Assembly: GCA_000727475.1 (NCBI GenBank)
Contig: KL647313.1
Coordinates: 1,291,370-1,355,369 of the forward strand
DNA: 64,000 nt
Source: Sarcocystis neurona
Lineage: Eukaryota > Apicomplexa > Conoidasida > Eucoccidiorida > Sarcocystidae
Direction of reading: 5' to 3'
The notes beneath the pieces are model-generated. The model did not search any database, was not told the origin of the DNA, and was given only the letters and a program-made list of their open reading frames with translations. The translations under genes were made by a program, and so were the position numbers. Shown here piece by piece: positions 54,205 through 64,000 of the stretch. Each line of letters opens with the position of its first letter. Within the stretch, counting starts at the first letter, position 1.

Positions 54205-54379
54205 TCGAAACTCAAGTAAAAACTTGGAAGTTCGTGACGCTGACGACAAGCGAGTTATCCTTCGTGTTTACGTGATTCCACAGGGCTGCGTTGCACGGCT
54301 CTGCGCAGCAAAATCTCTGCATGCAAGAGACGCAGAGCAGACAGAAGAGAAAGGGAAGAACACAAGAGAAAAAAGTTGA
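54205..54379 (+). CDS. Candidate exon
   Basis: After a 250-base pyrimidine tract the plus frame reads NSSKNLEVRDADDKRVILRV, YVIPQGCVARLCAAKSLHAR, DAEQTEEKG, to TGA 54379. The pyrimidine tract followed by normal coding composition fits a 3' splice site near 54205-54220. The minus strand is open too. No family recognised. Confidence 0.35.
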
Positions 54380-54735
54380 GACAAAACAACGGCACCGCCT
54401 TTCTGTCAAGAAGAGAAAGCGAAACGCCACGAACGTTGCGGTCCCTCCTCTCAACTTCGAGAAAAGACAGAATAAGAGTCCTTCCCATATACATCTACGA
54501 GCGCCGTGATTCACCGACGCCTTTTTCTGTGCTGCTGTTCTTCGCAAAGACTCGCAACACACATGTACACCTACCACGTGCATTCTCCAGCAATGAACCG
54601 CGCCAATACACTTTCACAGACACACACATATATGTACGTACGTATGCCTCGGCATCCTTGCGTATCTCCTTCTATGCATGGCGAGAAAAGCATCTCCGTG
54701 GACGAATATGCGTACGTACGTGACTACTCATCTCC

Positions 54736-54770
<35 letters not shown>

Positions 54771-54924
54771 ATTCACCTGTAATTATGACCATGTAAGTAA
54801 ACCGCCGTCTCGCTTCCCTTCTTCTCTTTCCCTCGCCTTGTCCCTTCCCTTTTCCTGTCCCCCTCTTTCTCCTCCCCGTCTCTCTGTGCGCATACAAATA
54901 CATGTATACGTGTGTGCACGGGAG

Positions 54925-55019
54925 AGACGTGTATTTCTTTGCATGCTACCAGACGTATACGGATGAAGAGAGAGTGAAAGAGTGCTGGGGTACAATCTCC
55001 GCCTTTTTAACGGCTTTGG
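54925..55019 (+). CDS. Candidate exon
   Basis: The frame RDVYFFACYQTYTDEERVKE, CWGTISAFLTAL ends at donor CTTTG|GTGAGC. Codon use and composition look natural. The acceptor upstream is unclear. It may belong with the plus-strand candidates at 54.2 and 56.1 kb. Confidence 0.35.
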
Positions 55020-55479
55020 TGAGCGTTTCGTTCTTCTGTACGCTGCTGTACGTGAGCCCAAGCAAGAGACTGGCAGATACGTGGACCGTCGGTAGAGAGA
55101 GGGTTGCGTCTTCCCTGTGTATGCAACTTTTGCTCGGGAAAAGAGCGCTTCTGCAAGGAAGAAGCCGTCACAAGGAGAGAGACGCACGTTGTTTCACGTA
55201 GAGACAGTCACTAAGGAAGGCCAGAGAAAGGAGAGGAAACGGAAGAGAAAGACAGAGCGCCAGAGAAAGAGAAGAAGTGGCACGCCCCCCACTACCCGCC
55301 AACATCTGAAGTATTCACAGACGAACGGAGAAAGGAAAAAGGGAAGGGGCGTGCATCAACTCTTCTACTTGTCGTGTGGTCATCAAAACTGACTTGTGAA
55401 GCTTCTCTGTCCCCCCGCGGATGCGCCCTTCACAGAAATGCCCGCATATTCAAACTGACGTACACACACACCTACATCA

Positions 55480-55740
55480 ACCCACACATACGCTACACAT
55501 ACATATATATATATATATGTGTATATTACATAAGAGTGTATACATATACGTACACATATGTATATATAGATGTGAATTTATACACACAGAGACACACGTA
55601 CAACTCCTACACACGTTACATATATACACGTATATATATATATATGTGGATGTCGCTGCAATACGTACGAATGTATATATACGTATATATACATATATAT
55701 GTATTCACATGTACAGGCACACGCATATATAGATGCCAAG
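55480..55740. repeat. TA/TACA microsatellite tract
   Basis: ACACATACATATATATATATATG, GTATACATATACGTACACATATG and related runs. No gene. Confidence 0.8.
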
Positions 55741-56094
55741 GTTCTGTTCATAAGTCTGCTTCTTGTCTCTTTTGGGGAGAAGGTCGACCAGAAAAGGAGC
55801 TGAAAAGGGGAAAAAAAGAAGGAAACAAAATACCAGGTGAATTCTTTGTCTAGCGAAGATAGTTACTGCTGCATCAACTTGGTTTTTCATCATATATATG
55901 ACCCGACACTTGAGTCAGTCACGCGCTGAAAATGTCAAAGAGAAGAAATTCATATTCGCTCGGCTTCTTCCTCGCAACGAACAGCAAACTCTGACACATA
56001 TATGTGTGGACCCAACGTCGACTAAAGGAGGGCCTTCTTGGGCTATATCTGCTGCTGTGGACACGTTGACGGCTCACGAGAAACTTCTTTGAAG

Positions 56095-56300
56095 TCGAGA
56101 AGGACTGACCACGTTGGAAGCCGATGACGAGGAGGAAGAAGGGGGACGCATCAACACATTTTTCTTCTCGTAGCCGATGGCCAGAGAGCAGCTGAAAACT
56201 TTCGAGGAGCTTGCCCATAAATACAACGCACAGACGCACGCGCGGTCGGTCAAAATGTTGTCCAGCTTTTCCTTGGGAGATCCGCTGCGGCTGCTGCAGG
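56095..56300 (+). CDS. Candidate exon with an in-frame TAG
   Basis: The plus frame reads GLTTLEADDEEEEGGRINTF, FFS, TAG, PMAREQLKTFEELAHKYNAQ, THARSVKMLSSFSLGDPLRL, LQ, with a possible 3' end at CTGCAG|GC. The TAG at about 56171-56173 could instead be an acceptor (CTTCTCGTAG). The minus strand is open as well. The ATG at 56177 begins the clean part. Family unknown. Confidence 0.35.
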
Positions 56301-56499
56301 CACGTCCACACACATACAGCAGCAGCAGCGGCAGGCCCAAACCACGACAGCTGCTTTTACGTCTTGCTGCCCGGCGAGAGTTCTTGGCAGAAAAAGAATA
56401 CGGGAAAGAAGAGAAGACGCGCTCTTCTCGCATGTACAACGTAGAAAGAGAGACGCGGAGGGAGCAGCCAGATGGACGCGTGTCTCCACGTCGCTGGAG

Positions 56500-56960
56500 G
56501 GATGGAGACACAGAGACAGAGCGGAGGGGCAAGGGGCATACACGTGAATACGGGGAAAGATAAAGGGGACGAGACGGACCACACACGTAGAAAACAGAGA
56601 CTGACTGGGGAGAGGAAGAAATCGCAGAGACGTGGAGGGAGGAGGGGAGGGCGGGAAGGCGAGATGGCTCTACATGGAGAGAACAGACGTCGCATGTAGG
56701 GACTCTCCAAGAGAAGCAACTTTTGAGAGAGACATCATCTGTGAACGTAGCAAAGGGAGGAAAATAGAGCGTGTGCAGGGAGAGGGGAAGATCCTTTCTA
56801 TTTCACACAGAGAATCGAAAGGAGAAAAACGGAGAAAGACGGAAAAAGAGACAGAGAGAGAAAAGGGAACGGAGGGGAAGGAGGGAGAGCAGCACGAAAA
56901 GTACATACATATCGGTGTGTGTAGGCAGGAATAGAGAGAAGATAGACAAATTATATACGT
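56500..56960. repeat. GA-rich low-complexity tract
   Basis: Almost pure purine on the plus strand (GGAGAGGAAGAAATCG, GAGACAGAGAGAGAAAAGGG). Frames give Glu/Arg/Lys strings. No gene is supported. Confidence 0.65.
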
Positions 56961-57109
56961 AGGTACATACAGACAGAAACAAAGAAAAAGAAGAAAAGAC
57001 ATATTTGCTGGTCGGAGAAGATAGGGAAGAGTGCCACAAAAGCGGAAGATAGTCGTGACTCTCTACAGGGCTTGTAACTCGAGCAGTCTTTTCTCCCTCT
57101 TGTATGAAC

Positions 57110-57430
57110 TATATAGAAGCATAGAGGGAGGGACACACACATACATGTTAAACATACAAATATAGATATATGTAGATACATGTATGTGGAGAAATATTCT
57201 TGAACGTTTGCCCCTACGTGCACCTCTTTACTGTCCAAAAAAAGATATACACATGTGTGGACAGTTTCTCTCCTCCCCATCTCTCCGTACAAATATATAC
57301 ATATATATATGTATGTTCACACTACACGTTACTTACACACATTATATATCCAGGCACACATATGTACATCAATATCTATTCATATAAAATACATATATGT
57401 GTACGTGGACACCCACGGTCACACGTGTGG
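57110..57430. repeat. TACATA microsatellite tract
   Basis: ACATACATGTTAAACATACAAATATAG, CAAATATATACATATATATATG and related runs. Confidence 0.65.
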
Positions 57431-57533
57431 GGGTGGGGTGGTGTCTATACCCAGTAGCAGCACATGAATATAAACGAGGGGGAAGGCTCACCGGGAGGTC
57501 GCGTAGATACATACATATATTTGTTTGAGAAGG

Positions 57534-57965
57534 ATGGCTCTCATCTGCCTCTTTTCATTTATTCGGAGAGATGGATCAGAAGCGAAAAGTATGTCCTCGG
57601 AGGAAGTTTACATAAAATGCAGAGGAACATGGGGTAAGAGAGTTGCAGGCACGTGGATACGTCGGCGAGTGCCACAGAGAAGTCTGTTGAACTTCTTTCT
57701 CGAAGGATCTCCTTTTCCTTCCGCGAATGTAGAAACAAATGAGAGAAACAAATTTCTGCGCCCAATTCGTGTAGGATGGAGCAACAACCTAAACATTCGC
57801 ACACATACATTTGCGTCTCTGTCTGTGCGAGAAAACGACGCAGATTCAACACATGTATCCGTTCTGCTTCCTATGCGAAGAATCTGCAAGCACCCGGCCC
57901 CAGGTTCCTCCCATACAAACTCATATCTGTGCCCACACCAAAAGCATGCATATAGCAAGGCGTAG
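57534..57965 (+). CDS. Candidate small gene, hypothetical protein
   Basis: An uninterrupted 143-codon ORF opens at ATG 57534 (MALICLFSFIRRDGSEAKSM) with balanced composition, continues FLEGSPFPSANVETNERNKF and ends at TAG 57965. The first residues are mildly hydrophobic. A minus exon candidate (DFSVALADVSTCLQLSYPMF, donor TTTAT|GTAAAC) overlaps it, so strand is not certain. Family unknown. Confidence 0.35.
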   Translation: MALICLFSFIRRDGSEAKSMSSEEVYIKCRGTWGKRVAGTWIRRRVPQRSLLNFFLEGSPFPSANVETNERNKFLRPIRVGWSNNLNIRTHTFASLSVRENDADSTHVSVLLPMRRICKHPAPGSSHTNSYLCPHQKHAYSKA

Positions 57966-58190
57966 ATTGAAAATATATATATAAATACATATGCGCATGG
58001 ACACATGCATCTAGGTACGTCCTTATACGTATGTGCGTTATCTGTGCGAGTGTAGAAGAGCTGCATGTACTAACGCTTAGATCTAACATATATATATATA
58101 TATGTACGTCCTCATACAGGCGTGCGTTATCTATCTATACATATATATATATCTGTATGTGGGTGCGAGTTCCTCTTCCGTATTTCTTTC
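57966..58190. repeat. TA microsatellite tract
   Basis: AAATATATATATAAATACATATG, and the word GTACGTCCT(T/C)ATA..GTGCGTTATCT that occurs twice (near 58014 and 58104). Confidence 0.65.
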
Positions 58191-58400
58191 CTTTTGTGTC
58201 TTCCCCATGGCCTCGAATGCAGTTTCTTCCCTACTGTCGAACCGAGAAGTTTGGCGAAGAAGTATGTGACACTTGTTCAAGATGTTCACACCTACACACA
58301 CACATATGTAGACATATGCGTTCTTCACAAATACACACACACTTTTCGACATGTGTGTCTCTAAAAAATGAGTATCTGGCAGACTCAGACACACCAACGT
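58190..58400 (-). CDS. Candidate exon, strand uncertain
   Basis: The minus frame contains RFDSREETAFEAMGKTQKER, NTEEELAPTYR after a TTCTCGGTTCGACAG acceptor (near 58236). The plus frame reads MQFLPYCRTEKFGEEVCDTC. No family recognised for either. Confidence 0.25.
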
Positions 58401-58409
58401 GATGTCCTC

Positions 58410-58560
58410 TTCTTGATATATATATATATATATATATATGTGTGTAGATATAGATGTGTAGAACACCTGCAGACGTGTACGTAAAAGGTTCATATATATA
58501 TATATATGTATGTGTGTGGAGGTTTTATGTGTGTGTGTGTGTGTGCTGCAGCCGTGAGGC
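58410..58560. repeat. TA and GT microsatellites
   Basis: (TA)12 followed by TGTGTG runs, then a second (TA)n and a (GT)n near 58530. No gene. Confidence 0.8.
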
Positions 58561-58861
58561 AGCGAAGATTGCTCGTTTTCTTTAGCAATATATGCGTCTT
58601 TCCCTCTGTCGTTCTCACCTACTTCCTTCTCTCTCTTGGCGAATGAATCTACGTGCAGTACAGACGTGTGTATATGTACAGTATTTCCCCGTGTAGCCGG
58701 CCTGTTGTCGTACCCCGTGTGTGGCGTATATATCAAGGTGTATATGAACTCCGGCACGTAGACACAGGCGAACACACATGCACGAGCGTGGGGCAGTGGG
58801 GAAAAAGGGTCGGGAGCAAAACAAAAGGGAGTTTCTTCGGTGAATAAGTGTCTTCTCTTAC

Positions 58862-59011
58862 CTCAGACAAAGTGCGTTAGGAACAAACTCCATCTGCAAA
58901 TCTTCCACCCCATTGAAAGAGAAGAGCGGAGACCACAGAGAGTTGTTCTCGCTCTGTAGCGCTCCTTCAAGGGCCTGCAGGCCCACAGCAATGTAGCACA
59001 GCATATTACCA
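58862..59011 (-). CDS. Candidate exon with canonical splice sites
   Basis: Bounded on the minus strand by GTCCTGCAG and CTGAG|GTAAGA, 150 bases in symmetric phase 2 encode GNMLCYIAVGLQALEGALQS, ENNSLWSPLFSFNGVEDLQM, EFVPNALCL. This is the most convincing unnamed exon in the last 10 kb. No family recognised. Confidence 0.5.
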
Positions 59012-59299
59012 CTGCAGGACACGAGGCACGTGTTTATCGCTACACATATGTATGGAGAGGTAGACACAGATAGAGAAAGTGCACGTGTGCGTATATATGT
59101 GTGTGTCTCGAGAAAGAGAAGCAGAGAGACTTGTGAACGGGGTGTGCACCCACATCTGCCTATAGAGAGGACAACAACGTGTCTATGCAGGAAGAACACA
59201 GAGGAAAAAAGAGAGCTCTCCACAGAACATATATCCGTTTGTCTATCGAGACAGAAACCCAGGCGGAAAGAGAGAGAAAGCTGTAAACGGACTTTATAT

Positions 59300-59520
59300 C
59301 TATTTATTTTTCGAGAGAAAACGACAAGAGAGCCGTGCGCACAGAGTCTCTGCAGGCTGACGTGGACTGGCGCGTGAAGCTGCAGAAGGGAATTTCGACG
59401 CACGCGACAAAGGGGCGGCGGCAGCAAGTTTTGCGTACAACGGCCGGTATGAAAGTGCGTCTTGCTGCAGATATCCGCACGTGAGTAGCTGTGGGCCTCC
59501 TACTTGGTCTACGAATTCAG
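59300..59520 (-). CDS. Candidate upstream exon of the same minus-strand gene
   Basis: The minus frame reads SEFVDQVGGPQLLTCGYLQQ, DALSYRPLYAKLAAAAPLSR, ASKFPSAASRASPRQP. Splice sites were not fixed; a donor should lie near 59350-59400. Its position upstream of the exon at 58.9 kb suggests one gene. Confidence 0.35.
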
Positions 59521-60141
59521 AGGGGGAGGAGAAGTGCAAATACACGTGCCAACAGACTCTGCTGCTGATTGCCGCTCCGAGCCGGCAGCAGCAGCAAGTG
59601 TCTGTGCTCCTACGTAGGTGCGTGTGTAGGTGTGTAAGTATAGATCTTTTATCTGTGGAGATACTTGTAGCACACGTAGTATATCCACCTCTCCACGTGC
59701 AGCAGAGGGAGATAAAGCGGACAGCACTGCTGCACGGGCGTGCGCGTAGATACGTGCGGCTATACGTATACGCATGCATCTGTGTGAAAAGCAGCTATCC
59801 AGAGACCCCTGCTACAAACGCACGTGCCCCCTAGGAGTTGCATCCACTTCCCCGGGACTGCACGGCAAGAAAAACGTTAAGAAAGTCCCTTTTTCTTAAG
59901 AGGCGGGGCCCAGGTGCCGCTCGAAGGATTCTGTCGATGGGCAGCAGATCACTTACACAAACGGCAGAAGTTCACCCGCACCGTCTCCCTTCCCCCCTCC
60001 GCAGACGTCCCCCGCTATAATTTTCTGACTTTCCTGCGGTGTGCATGCACGCGGCTCCTCAATTGTTTTCCTTGTCTATCTGCGTGAAGCTTCTCTGAAA
60101 GACAGAATCGAGGAAGAAATGCCGTCGAGGTTACTCACTAC

Positions 60142-60227
60142 CTTGTCCATATAGGAGCTGTCGTGTTGACGAAAGTCAATGCAAAGGGACGAAGAAAAGA
60201 GGAGCTTCGCAGCCGGTGTTCTGCTGC
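60142..60227 (-). CDS. Candidate exon with canonical splice sites
   Basis: Bounded on the minus strand by GAGTGTGCAG and GACAAG|GTAGTG, 86 bases encode SRTPAAKLLFSSSLCIDFRQ, HDSSYMDK. Good composition. Probably an upstream exon of the gene at 58.9-59.5 kb. Confidence 0.4.
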
Positions 60228-60651
60228 CTGCACACTCGCTGGTGGACACACCTGTGATATACACCCCCGTAGACTTGCAGAAACGCATCTGCGCAGATAC
60301 AAATGTGTGAAGGGAGAATATATATATATATGTATACATAGAAGGGTACACACACACCGATAGGTATATACAGAGAGACACTGTCTGTAGAAGAGAACCT
60401 CTACGCAGAAATACATATATATACATATATCTGTGTGCGTGTACAGAAAGAGATACTCATCGCCGTGCATCTCGCCCCACCTTCTTGGGTGAGAAAGACG
60501 CAGGACACTTGGCATGAGACGAGACAAACACGACCCCGCCACAGGTGCAGCGGTGGGTATCTCCTCCTGCAGAGGACTGTGCGTGCGTCACTCTACACGC
60601 CAGCTGCGAACCGGGGGAGACGGAGAAACGGAGACGCCGCCTCTCTCTCAG

Positions 60652-60720
60652 ATAGAAGTCCTACGAATGGTCTTCGAGCTTTGGTTTCACGGAAGTAGAG
60701 CCATCGGCATATCTAAAATT
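60652..60720 (+). CDS. Small candidate exon on the plus strand
   Basis: Bounded by CGCCTCTCTCTCAG and AAAATT|GTGCGT, 69 bases in phase 0 encode IEVLRMVFELWFHGSRAIGI, SKI. The minus strand over the same DNA (YADGSTSVKPKLEDHS after ACAATTTTAG) also looks like an exon, so strand is not settled. Confidence 0.3.
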
Positions 60721-61130
60721 GTGCGTGTGTCGCGGTGATCCCCGTGGACACACAGAGCCATCCCCGCATATTATGCGAGAGGAGACAGCACAGGCTAGAG
60801 CTATAGTCAGACGTGTTTGTCCATAGCCACACATGACGAAAAGGGGGCAACAATGAAACAAATCCCAAATGATAAGAGAGGGGAAAGTAATTCAAAATTG
60901 TCTACACAGTGTCAAGCCTCCCCTCAGCTCTCTGTCTGAAAGTGAATGGCAGTACGTCTGCGCCTATTTGCGTGGGTGCCTGTGTCGCTGTGGCCGACCG
61001 GCGGAGAGACAGACAGATAGACAAACCTTCTTCGTATACAGGCATGCACTTCTCGCTGCTGCAGGCGGGCGTGTGTGTGTTTCTGGCGCTGATCGGCTCT
61101 GCTGCTGTCGTTCTCTCCCCCCCCACGTAG

Positions 61131-61269
61131 ACGCGAGGAGGGCCTTGCGGTCGCCGCACGCGGACGCCTGGCGGCCTGCAGGCATTTTGCGTGCGTCCTT
61201 TTGCAAAGACACGCCGTCAGGTCTTCACCTGCTGCATGTGCCACACTCCACGCATCGCTTCGTCTGCAG
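61131..61269 (+). CDS. Candidate exon with paired cysteines
   Basis: Acceptor TCTCCCCCCCCACGTAG and donor CTGCAG|GTACTC bracket 139 bases. The phase-0 frame reads AFCVRPFAKTRRQVFTCCMC, HTPRIASSA; the CCMC cluster is suggestive of metal binding but proves nothing. CTG-rich DNA precedes it, as in ARP6 introns. Confidence 0.35.
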
Positions 61270-61363
61270 GTACTCACGCCTTTCGCTGACCTCCCGGCTG
61301 CAGTGTTGCAGCTAGAGTCTCCTTTCAGCAGCAGCAGCAGCAGACTCACCCCACCTACAACTG

Positions 61364-61410
61364 CACACAGACACAAATATATATATATATATATATTTGT
61401 GTCTGTGTGT
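61364..61410. repeat. Perfect inverted repeat round a (TA)n core
   Basis: CACACAGACACAAATATATA is mirrored by its reverse complement TATATATTTGTGTCTGTGTG with the centre in (TA)n. It could extrude as a cruciform. It lies between plus-strand exon candidates, probably in an intron. Confidence 0.85.
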
Positions 61411-61652
61411 GTGTGCCAACGAAAAGAAAACATGGCACCACATTGCCTTGAGGCAGACTTGGCGCTGTGCCTATTGGTAGAGGCACGCGCTTCGGCTGCT
61501 GGGCCACGTGCTGCAACTGCCTGCGTGTCTCTCCCGCGCCACATTCGTCCCTTTCTACATGTGGGCGCGCGTGTAGTACACTACACGTACGCGCGCCGTG
61601 CTTGCATGCATACAGACTGGCAGGCAGCTGACGTACCTCTAGAAAATTATCT

Positions 61653-62279
61653 ATGCGCCATTCCATCTTCTCGCCGGCGCCTTCGCCTCCCCACGGCCGC
61701 GTCGTCTCTCTGCTGCTGTCGTCTCCACTCCACGTTGCACAGGGACTTAACACGGTCAAGTCCGCTGCCGCTGCAGCAGCCGCAGACAGAGAGCAGCAAA
61801 CCAGAGCAGAACACAAGCAGGGCAGCCGGGAAGGTACGTCAACCGCCGCACTCCTCACACAAAAAAGGTTCACTGGCAGGCCTCGGCTTCTCTTTCTCTC
61901 CAGCAGTCCCAGCAGCAACGTCACCAGCTACGGCAGCAGCAACGCCAGCCCAGCGCACCACGCAGAGGCTGCGGCGGCGGGAGCAGGGAAGCAGGGGGCT
62001 GCCAAAGTGAGGAGTGCTGCGCAACATGACGATGTCGTGTTCTGCAGCCTTTCATCCTCCAAGAGACGCCCTGTCCTCTGTGGAAGAATAAATTTTCGCT
62101 CGCTCAGACAAGCTGCCACTGCTTTCGCTGTTGTTATCTGTGCTGCTGCTGCTTGCACTGTTGCTACCAGTGCTCCTGCTGCTTTTCCTCTTTCCATCTG
62201 CGGTGCTGCAGCTATCTGGCTTGCTGCTGCTTCTCTCTACGTGCTGACGCAGCTGTTCAGCTGTCTACGTGTGTACTAA
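61653..62279 (+). CDS. Candidate plus-strand 3' exons, Ala-rich
   Basis: A 91-base exon candidate, 61743-61833 (CACGTTGCACAG acceptor; GGGAAG|GTACGT donor, very strong), encodes [30 protein letters not shown]. Spliced in phase to the acceptor CTCTCCAG at about 61902 it ends at TGA 62010 (RRREQGSRGLPK). Unspliced, the same frame runs on to TAA 62279 and includes two hydrophobic stretches (AFAVVICAAAACTVA, ICGAAAIWLAAASLYVL). Which form is real cannot be told here. Confidence 0.35.
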   Translation: MRHSIFSPAPSPPHGRVVSLLLSSPLHVAQGLNTVKSAAAAAAADREQQTRAEHKQGSREGTSTAALLTQKRFTGRPRLLFLSSSPSSNVTSYGSSNASPAHHAEAAAAGAGKQGAAKVRSAAQHDDVVFCSLSSSKRRPVLCGRINFRSLRQAATAFAVVICAAAACTVATSAPAAFPLSICGAAAIWLAAASLYVLTQLFSCLRVY

Positions 62280-62375
62280 ACGAATGCTGACTTTATTTCC
62301 GGTGCTGCTGCCGGGTTTTCTCGCGGAGATTCAGCAGCTGCGAGCGGGGCCTACATCAAGTAGCTGCCTGCATGT

Positions 62376-63869
62376 CTACGTGCTTCGCAACAGCCGCGGC
62401 AGCAGATAGCGCGTGCGTTTCTCACTCCGCGGCGTCGCCAGTTGAGATGCACGCCTCCTCACGTCAGCAGCAGCCAGAGGGCCTTTCTTTCCTTCTTCGC
62501 CCTTTTCTTCTTCTTCTCTCTCGGCTGCTCTGTTGCTGCCTCTTCTGTGCGCCTGCAGCGCTTCTGCCGTAGCGCCTCGAGAGGGTGGTGCCAGCAGCTG
62601 GTGGTTGTTCCCTTCCGGCGACTCCATCCGCGAGTTGCTGCTGCTTCTGCTGCCGCTACTGCTGCTGCTGCTTCTGCTGCCGCTGTTGCTGCTTTTGCTG
62701 CCCTCGTAGCTGCTGTTGCTGTGGCTGCTGCCGCTGCTGCGCGTGAGATGTGAAGAGGCTTCTTCTCTTCCGTTAACAGACACGGCTGCTGCACAAGCCG
62801 TTGAAGCTGTTCGATGTGCGTGTGTTGCGGGTGGCTGGTCGGCCGCGTGGACGCTGAGGCAGCTAGATTCGAGACCCGTATTTCTGCTGCTGCCGCTGCT
62901 GCTGCCCAGTCTGTTGTTGCTGCTCGTGTTCGCACCGTCAGAAGCAAGTTCACGGCTGCTGCTGTTTTTTAGGCCGTAGCTGCCGCTGCTGCTGTGTGCG
63001 GAAGGCATTTGTGCAGAAAGAGGTCGCTGACAACACGCAAATTTTGCATCTGCCGCGGTGCTTACCCCCCCAGAATTGTTCGTGGCATTGACGTTCCTCT
63101 CGCTGTCAACATCAGCAGCAGTCCCTGACTGCCTCTTTGCAGTCGGGGGCTGCTGCAGTTGCTGCTGCTTCGCTTTTGCATTCTCCTGCAGGTGTAGCCT
63201 GAAAGCTGCCTGCGGCTGGAGCAGCTGTTGATCTTGGTGTTGCTCTTTCACCTGCTGGTGCTGATGCTGTACGTGAAAATGTTGCTGCTCACGCCCTGCC
63301 TCCGGCCCCTCTGTAGACGCCGTGCTGAGACGGGTGGAGCAGCTGGAAGGGTCAGCGGCAGAGATCTTGTCGTTCGAAGATGTCACACCTGAGGCTGCAG
63401 CAGCAGCAGTGCCCGCATCAAGAGCGCAAACAGCTGCGCCAACCACTGCACCAGCACCAGCAACAGCAGAGCCATGTCCAGCCGCAGCAGCAGCCGCGTC
63501 AACGTCCCCATTCCTTCTTCCTTCGTAAGTGCGACGAATCCGCTGCTGGAGGTCCTGCCCCTGCTGCTGGCCCTGCTGAGGCCGCTGGGTTGGCGTTTGC
63601 AACGTGTAGGGACTGCCTGACGCACTTTTCCTCGCGGTCAACTCTTCTCTGCGCATCTGCTGCGGGGCGCAAGCCGCAGTTCTGCCGCTCTTGTTGTTGC
63701 AATTAGGGCGGGTCTGTTCCGCTTCCTCTACAGACTGCTGCGACCCTTCTGCTAGAAGAACAGCGGTGCGTTGTACCGGTGCGGTTAACCCTGCCGCGTT
63801 CTTCCTCGCCTCCTGAGAGGCTGCTGTCTCGACTCCTGGTAGAGGCGCGCGGGCAAAAAAAGGCAACAC
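62376..63869 (-). CDS. Ser/Ala/Gln/Asn-rich protein, 5' end uncertain
   Basis: A 497-codon minus frame with CAG in the sense strand. It has Gln-rich parts (HFHVQHQHQQVKEQHQDQQL), a Ser/Asn-rich centre (SSREL..SNNRLGSSSGSS), an acidic REEEEKGEEGKKG patch and a basic tail to TGA or TAA near 62376. No ATG opens the frame; it begins at GTG 63869 and may be an internal exon after CTCTACCAG near 63835. A donor GCTGAC|GTGAGG at 62463 could end the exon before the basic tail. Disordered regulatory proteins have this look, but no domain is recognised. Confidence 0.5.
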   Translation of the reverse strand: MLPFFARAPLPGVETAASQEARKNAAGLTAPVQRTAVLLAEGSQQSVEEAEQTRPNCNNKSGRTAACAPQQMRREELTARKSASGSPYTLQTPTQRPQQGQQQGQDLQQRIRRTYEGRRNGDVDAAAAAAGHGSAVAGAGAVVGAAVCALDAGTAAAAASGVTSSNDKISAADPSSCSTRLSTASTEGPEAGREQQHFHVQHQHQQVKEQHQDQQLLQPQAAFRLHLQENAKAKQQQLQQPPTAKRQSGTAADVDSERNVNATNNSGGVSTAADAKFACCQRPLSAQMPSAHSSSGSYGLKNSSSRELASDGANTSSNNRLGSSSGSSRNTGLESSCLSVHAADQPPATHAHRTASTACAAAVSVNGREEASSHLTRSSGSSHSNSSYEGSKSSNSGSRSSSSSSGSRSSSNSRMESPEGNNHQLLAPPSRGATAEALQAHRRGSNRAAEREEEEKGEEGKKGPLAAADVRRRASQLATPRSEKRTRYLLPRLLRST

Positions 63870-63939
63870 GGCATGCCTCAGTAGTATTCAGCGGGGAATG
63901 AGTAAGAGAGAGACTTTTCCAACAGCCTGCAAAACACTG

Positions 63940-64000
63940 ACACGTATCTATCTATATCTTTCTCTCCCTATATACATGTATACACACACAAAGAAATAGG
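63940..64000. repeat. TA/TATC microsatellite at the window edge
   Basis: TATCTATCTATATCTTTCTCTCCCTATATACATGTATACACACAC. No gene. Confidence 0.7.

Noticed and set aside
61441..61500. tRNA-like fold around TTGGTAGAGGCACGCGCTTCGG
   Set aside because: A hairpin-like segment resembles a D-arm start, but no anticodon arm, TPsiC arm or acceptor pairing could be built.

Overview
The window looks like nuclear DNA of an Eimeria-type coccidian (Apicomplexa). Three things point there. First, CAG/CTG triplet runs pervade it and read as poly-Gln, poly-Ala or poly-Ser. Second, genes are broken by long introns and separated by TA/CA/TACA microsatellites. Third, it holds a gene for the glideosome myosin light chain MLC1/MTIP, found only in apicomplexans. 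The genus is inferred from repeat style and not proven. I recognised no rRNA, tRNA, CRISPR or intact transposon.

Two genes can be named with confidence. On the minus strand at 21.1-23.35 kb is MLC1 (MTIP): exon 1 holds the paired N-terminal cysteines and the GAP45-binding region, and a second exon 1.66 kb away completes an EF-hand-like loop in phase. On the plus strand at 42.1-50.6 kb is actin-related protein 6 (ARP6, a SWR1/SRCAP chromatin-remodelling subunit). Six exon blocks were placed; five carry clear family landmarks, four intron junctions join in phase, and the last intron is 2.28 kb.

Layout. 0-2 kb: microsatellite and a CAG block. 2-6.5 kb: gene-free, pyrimidine- and AT-rich decayed satellite ending in a clean 23-bp x 10 tandem array. 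6.5-8.5 kb: an unidentified plus-strand gene. 8.5-11 kb: microsatellites and a minus-strand poly-Gln ORF. 11-21 kb: normal-complexity DNA with exon-like ORFs on both strands. 21-23.4 kb: MLC1. 24-26.8 kb: an island without triplet or TA repeats. 27-28.6 kb: microsatellites with small exon candidates. 28.8-36.8 kb: a 2,665-codon open frame on the minus strand, probably a spliced gene. 37-41.5 kb: exon candidates and a minus-strand Gln-rich gene. 42-50.6 kb: ARP6. 51-62 kb: scattered exon candidates between microsatellites. 62.4-63.9 kb: a minus-strand Ser/Ala/Gln-rich ORF running to the window edge.

A useful regularity appears in ARP6: coding segments carry CAG/GCA runs on the sense strand, while its introns carry mostly CTG/TGC runs. 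I used this as a cautious guide to strand and splicing elsewhere. Many open frames in this near-50% GC, triplet-rich DNA are open on both strands by composition alone, so most unnamed calls are given low confidence.
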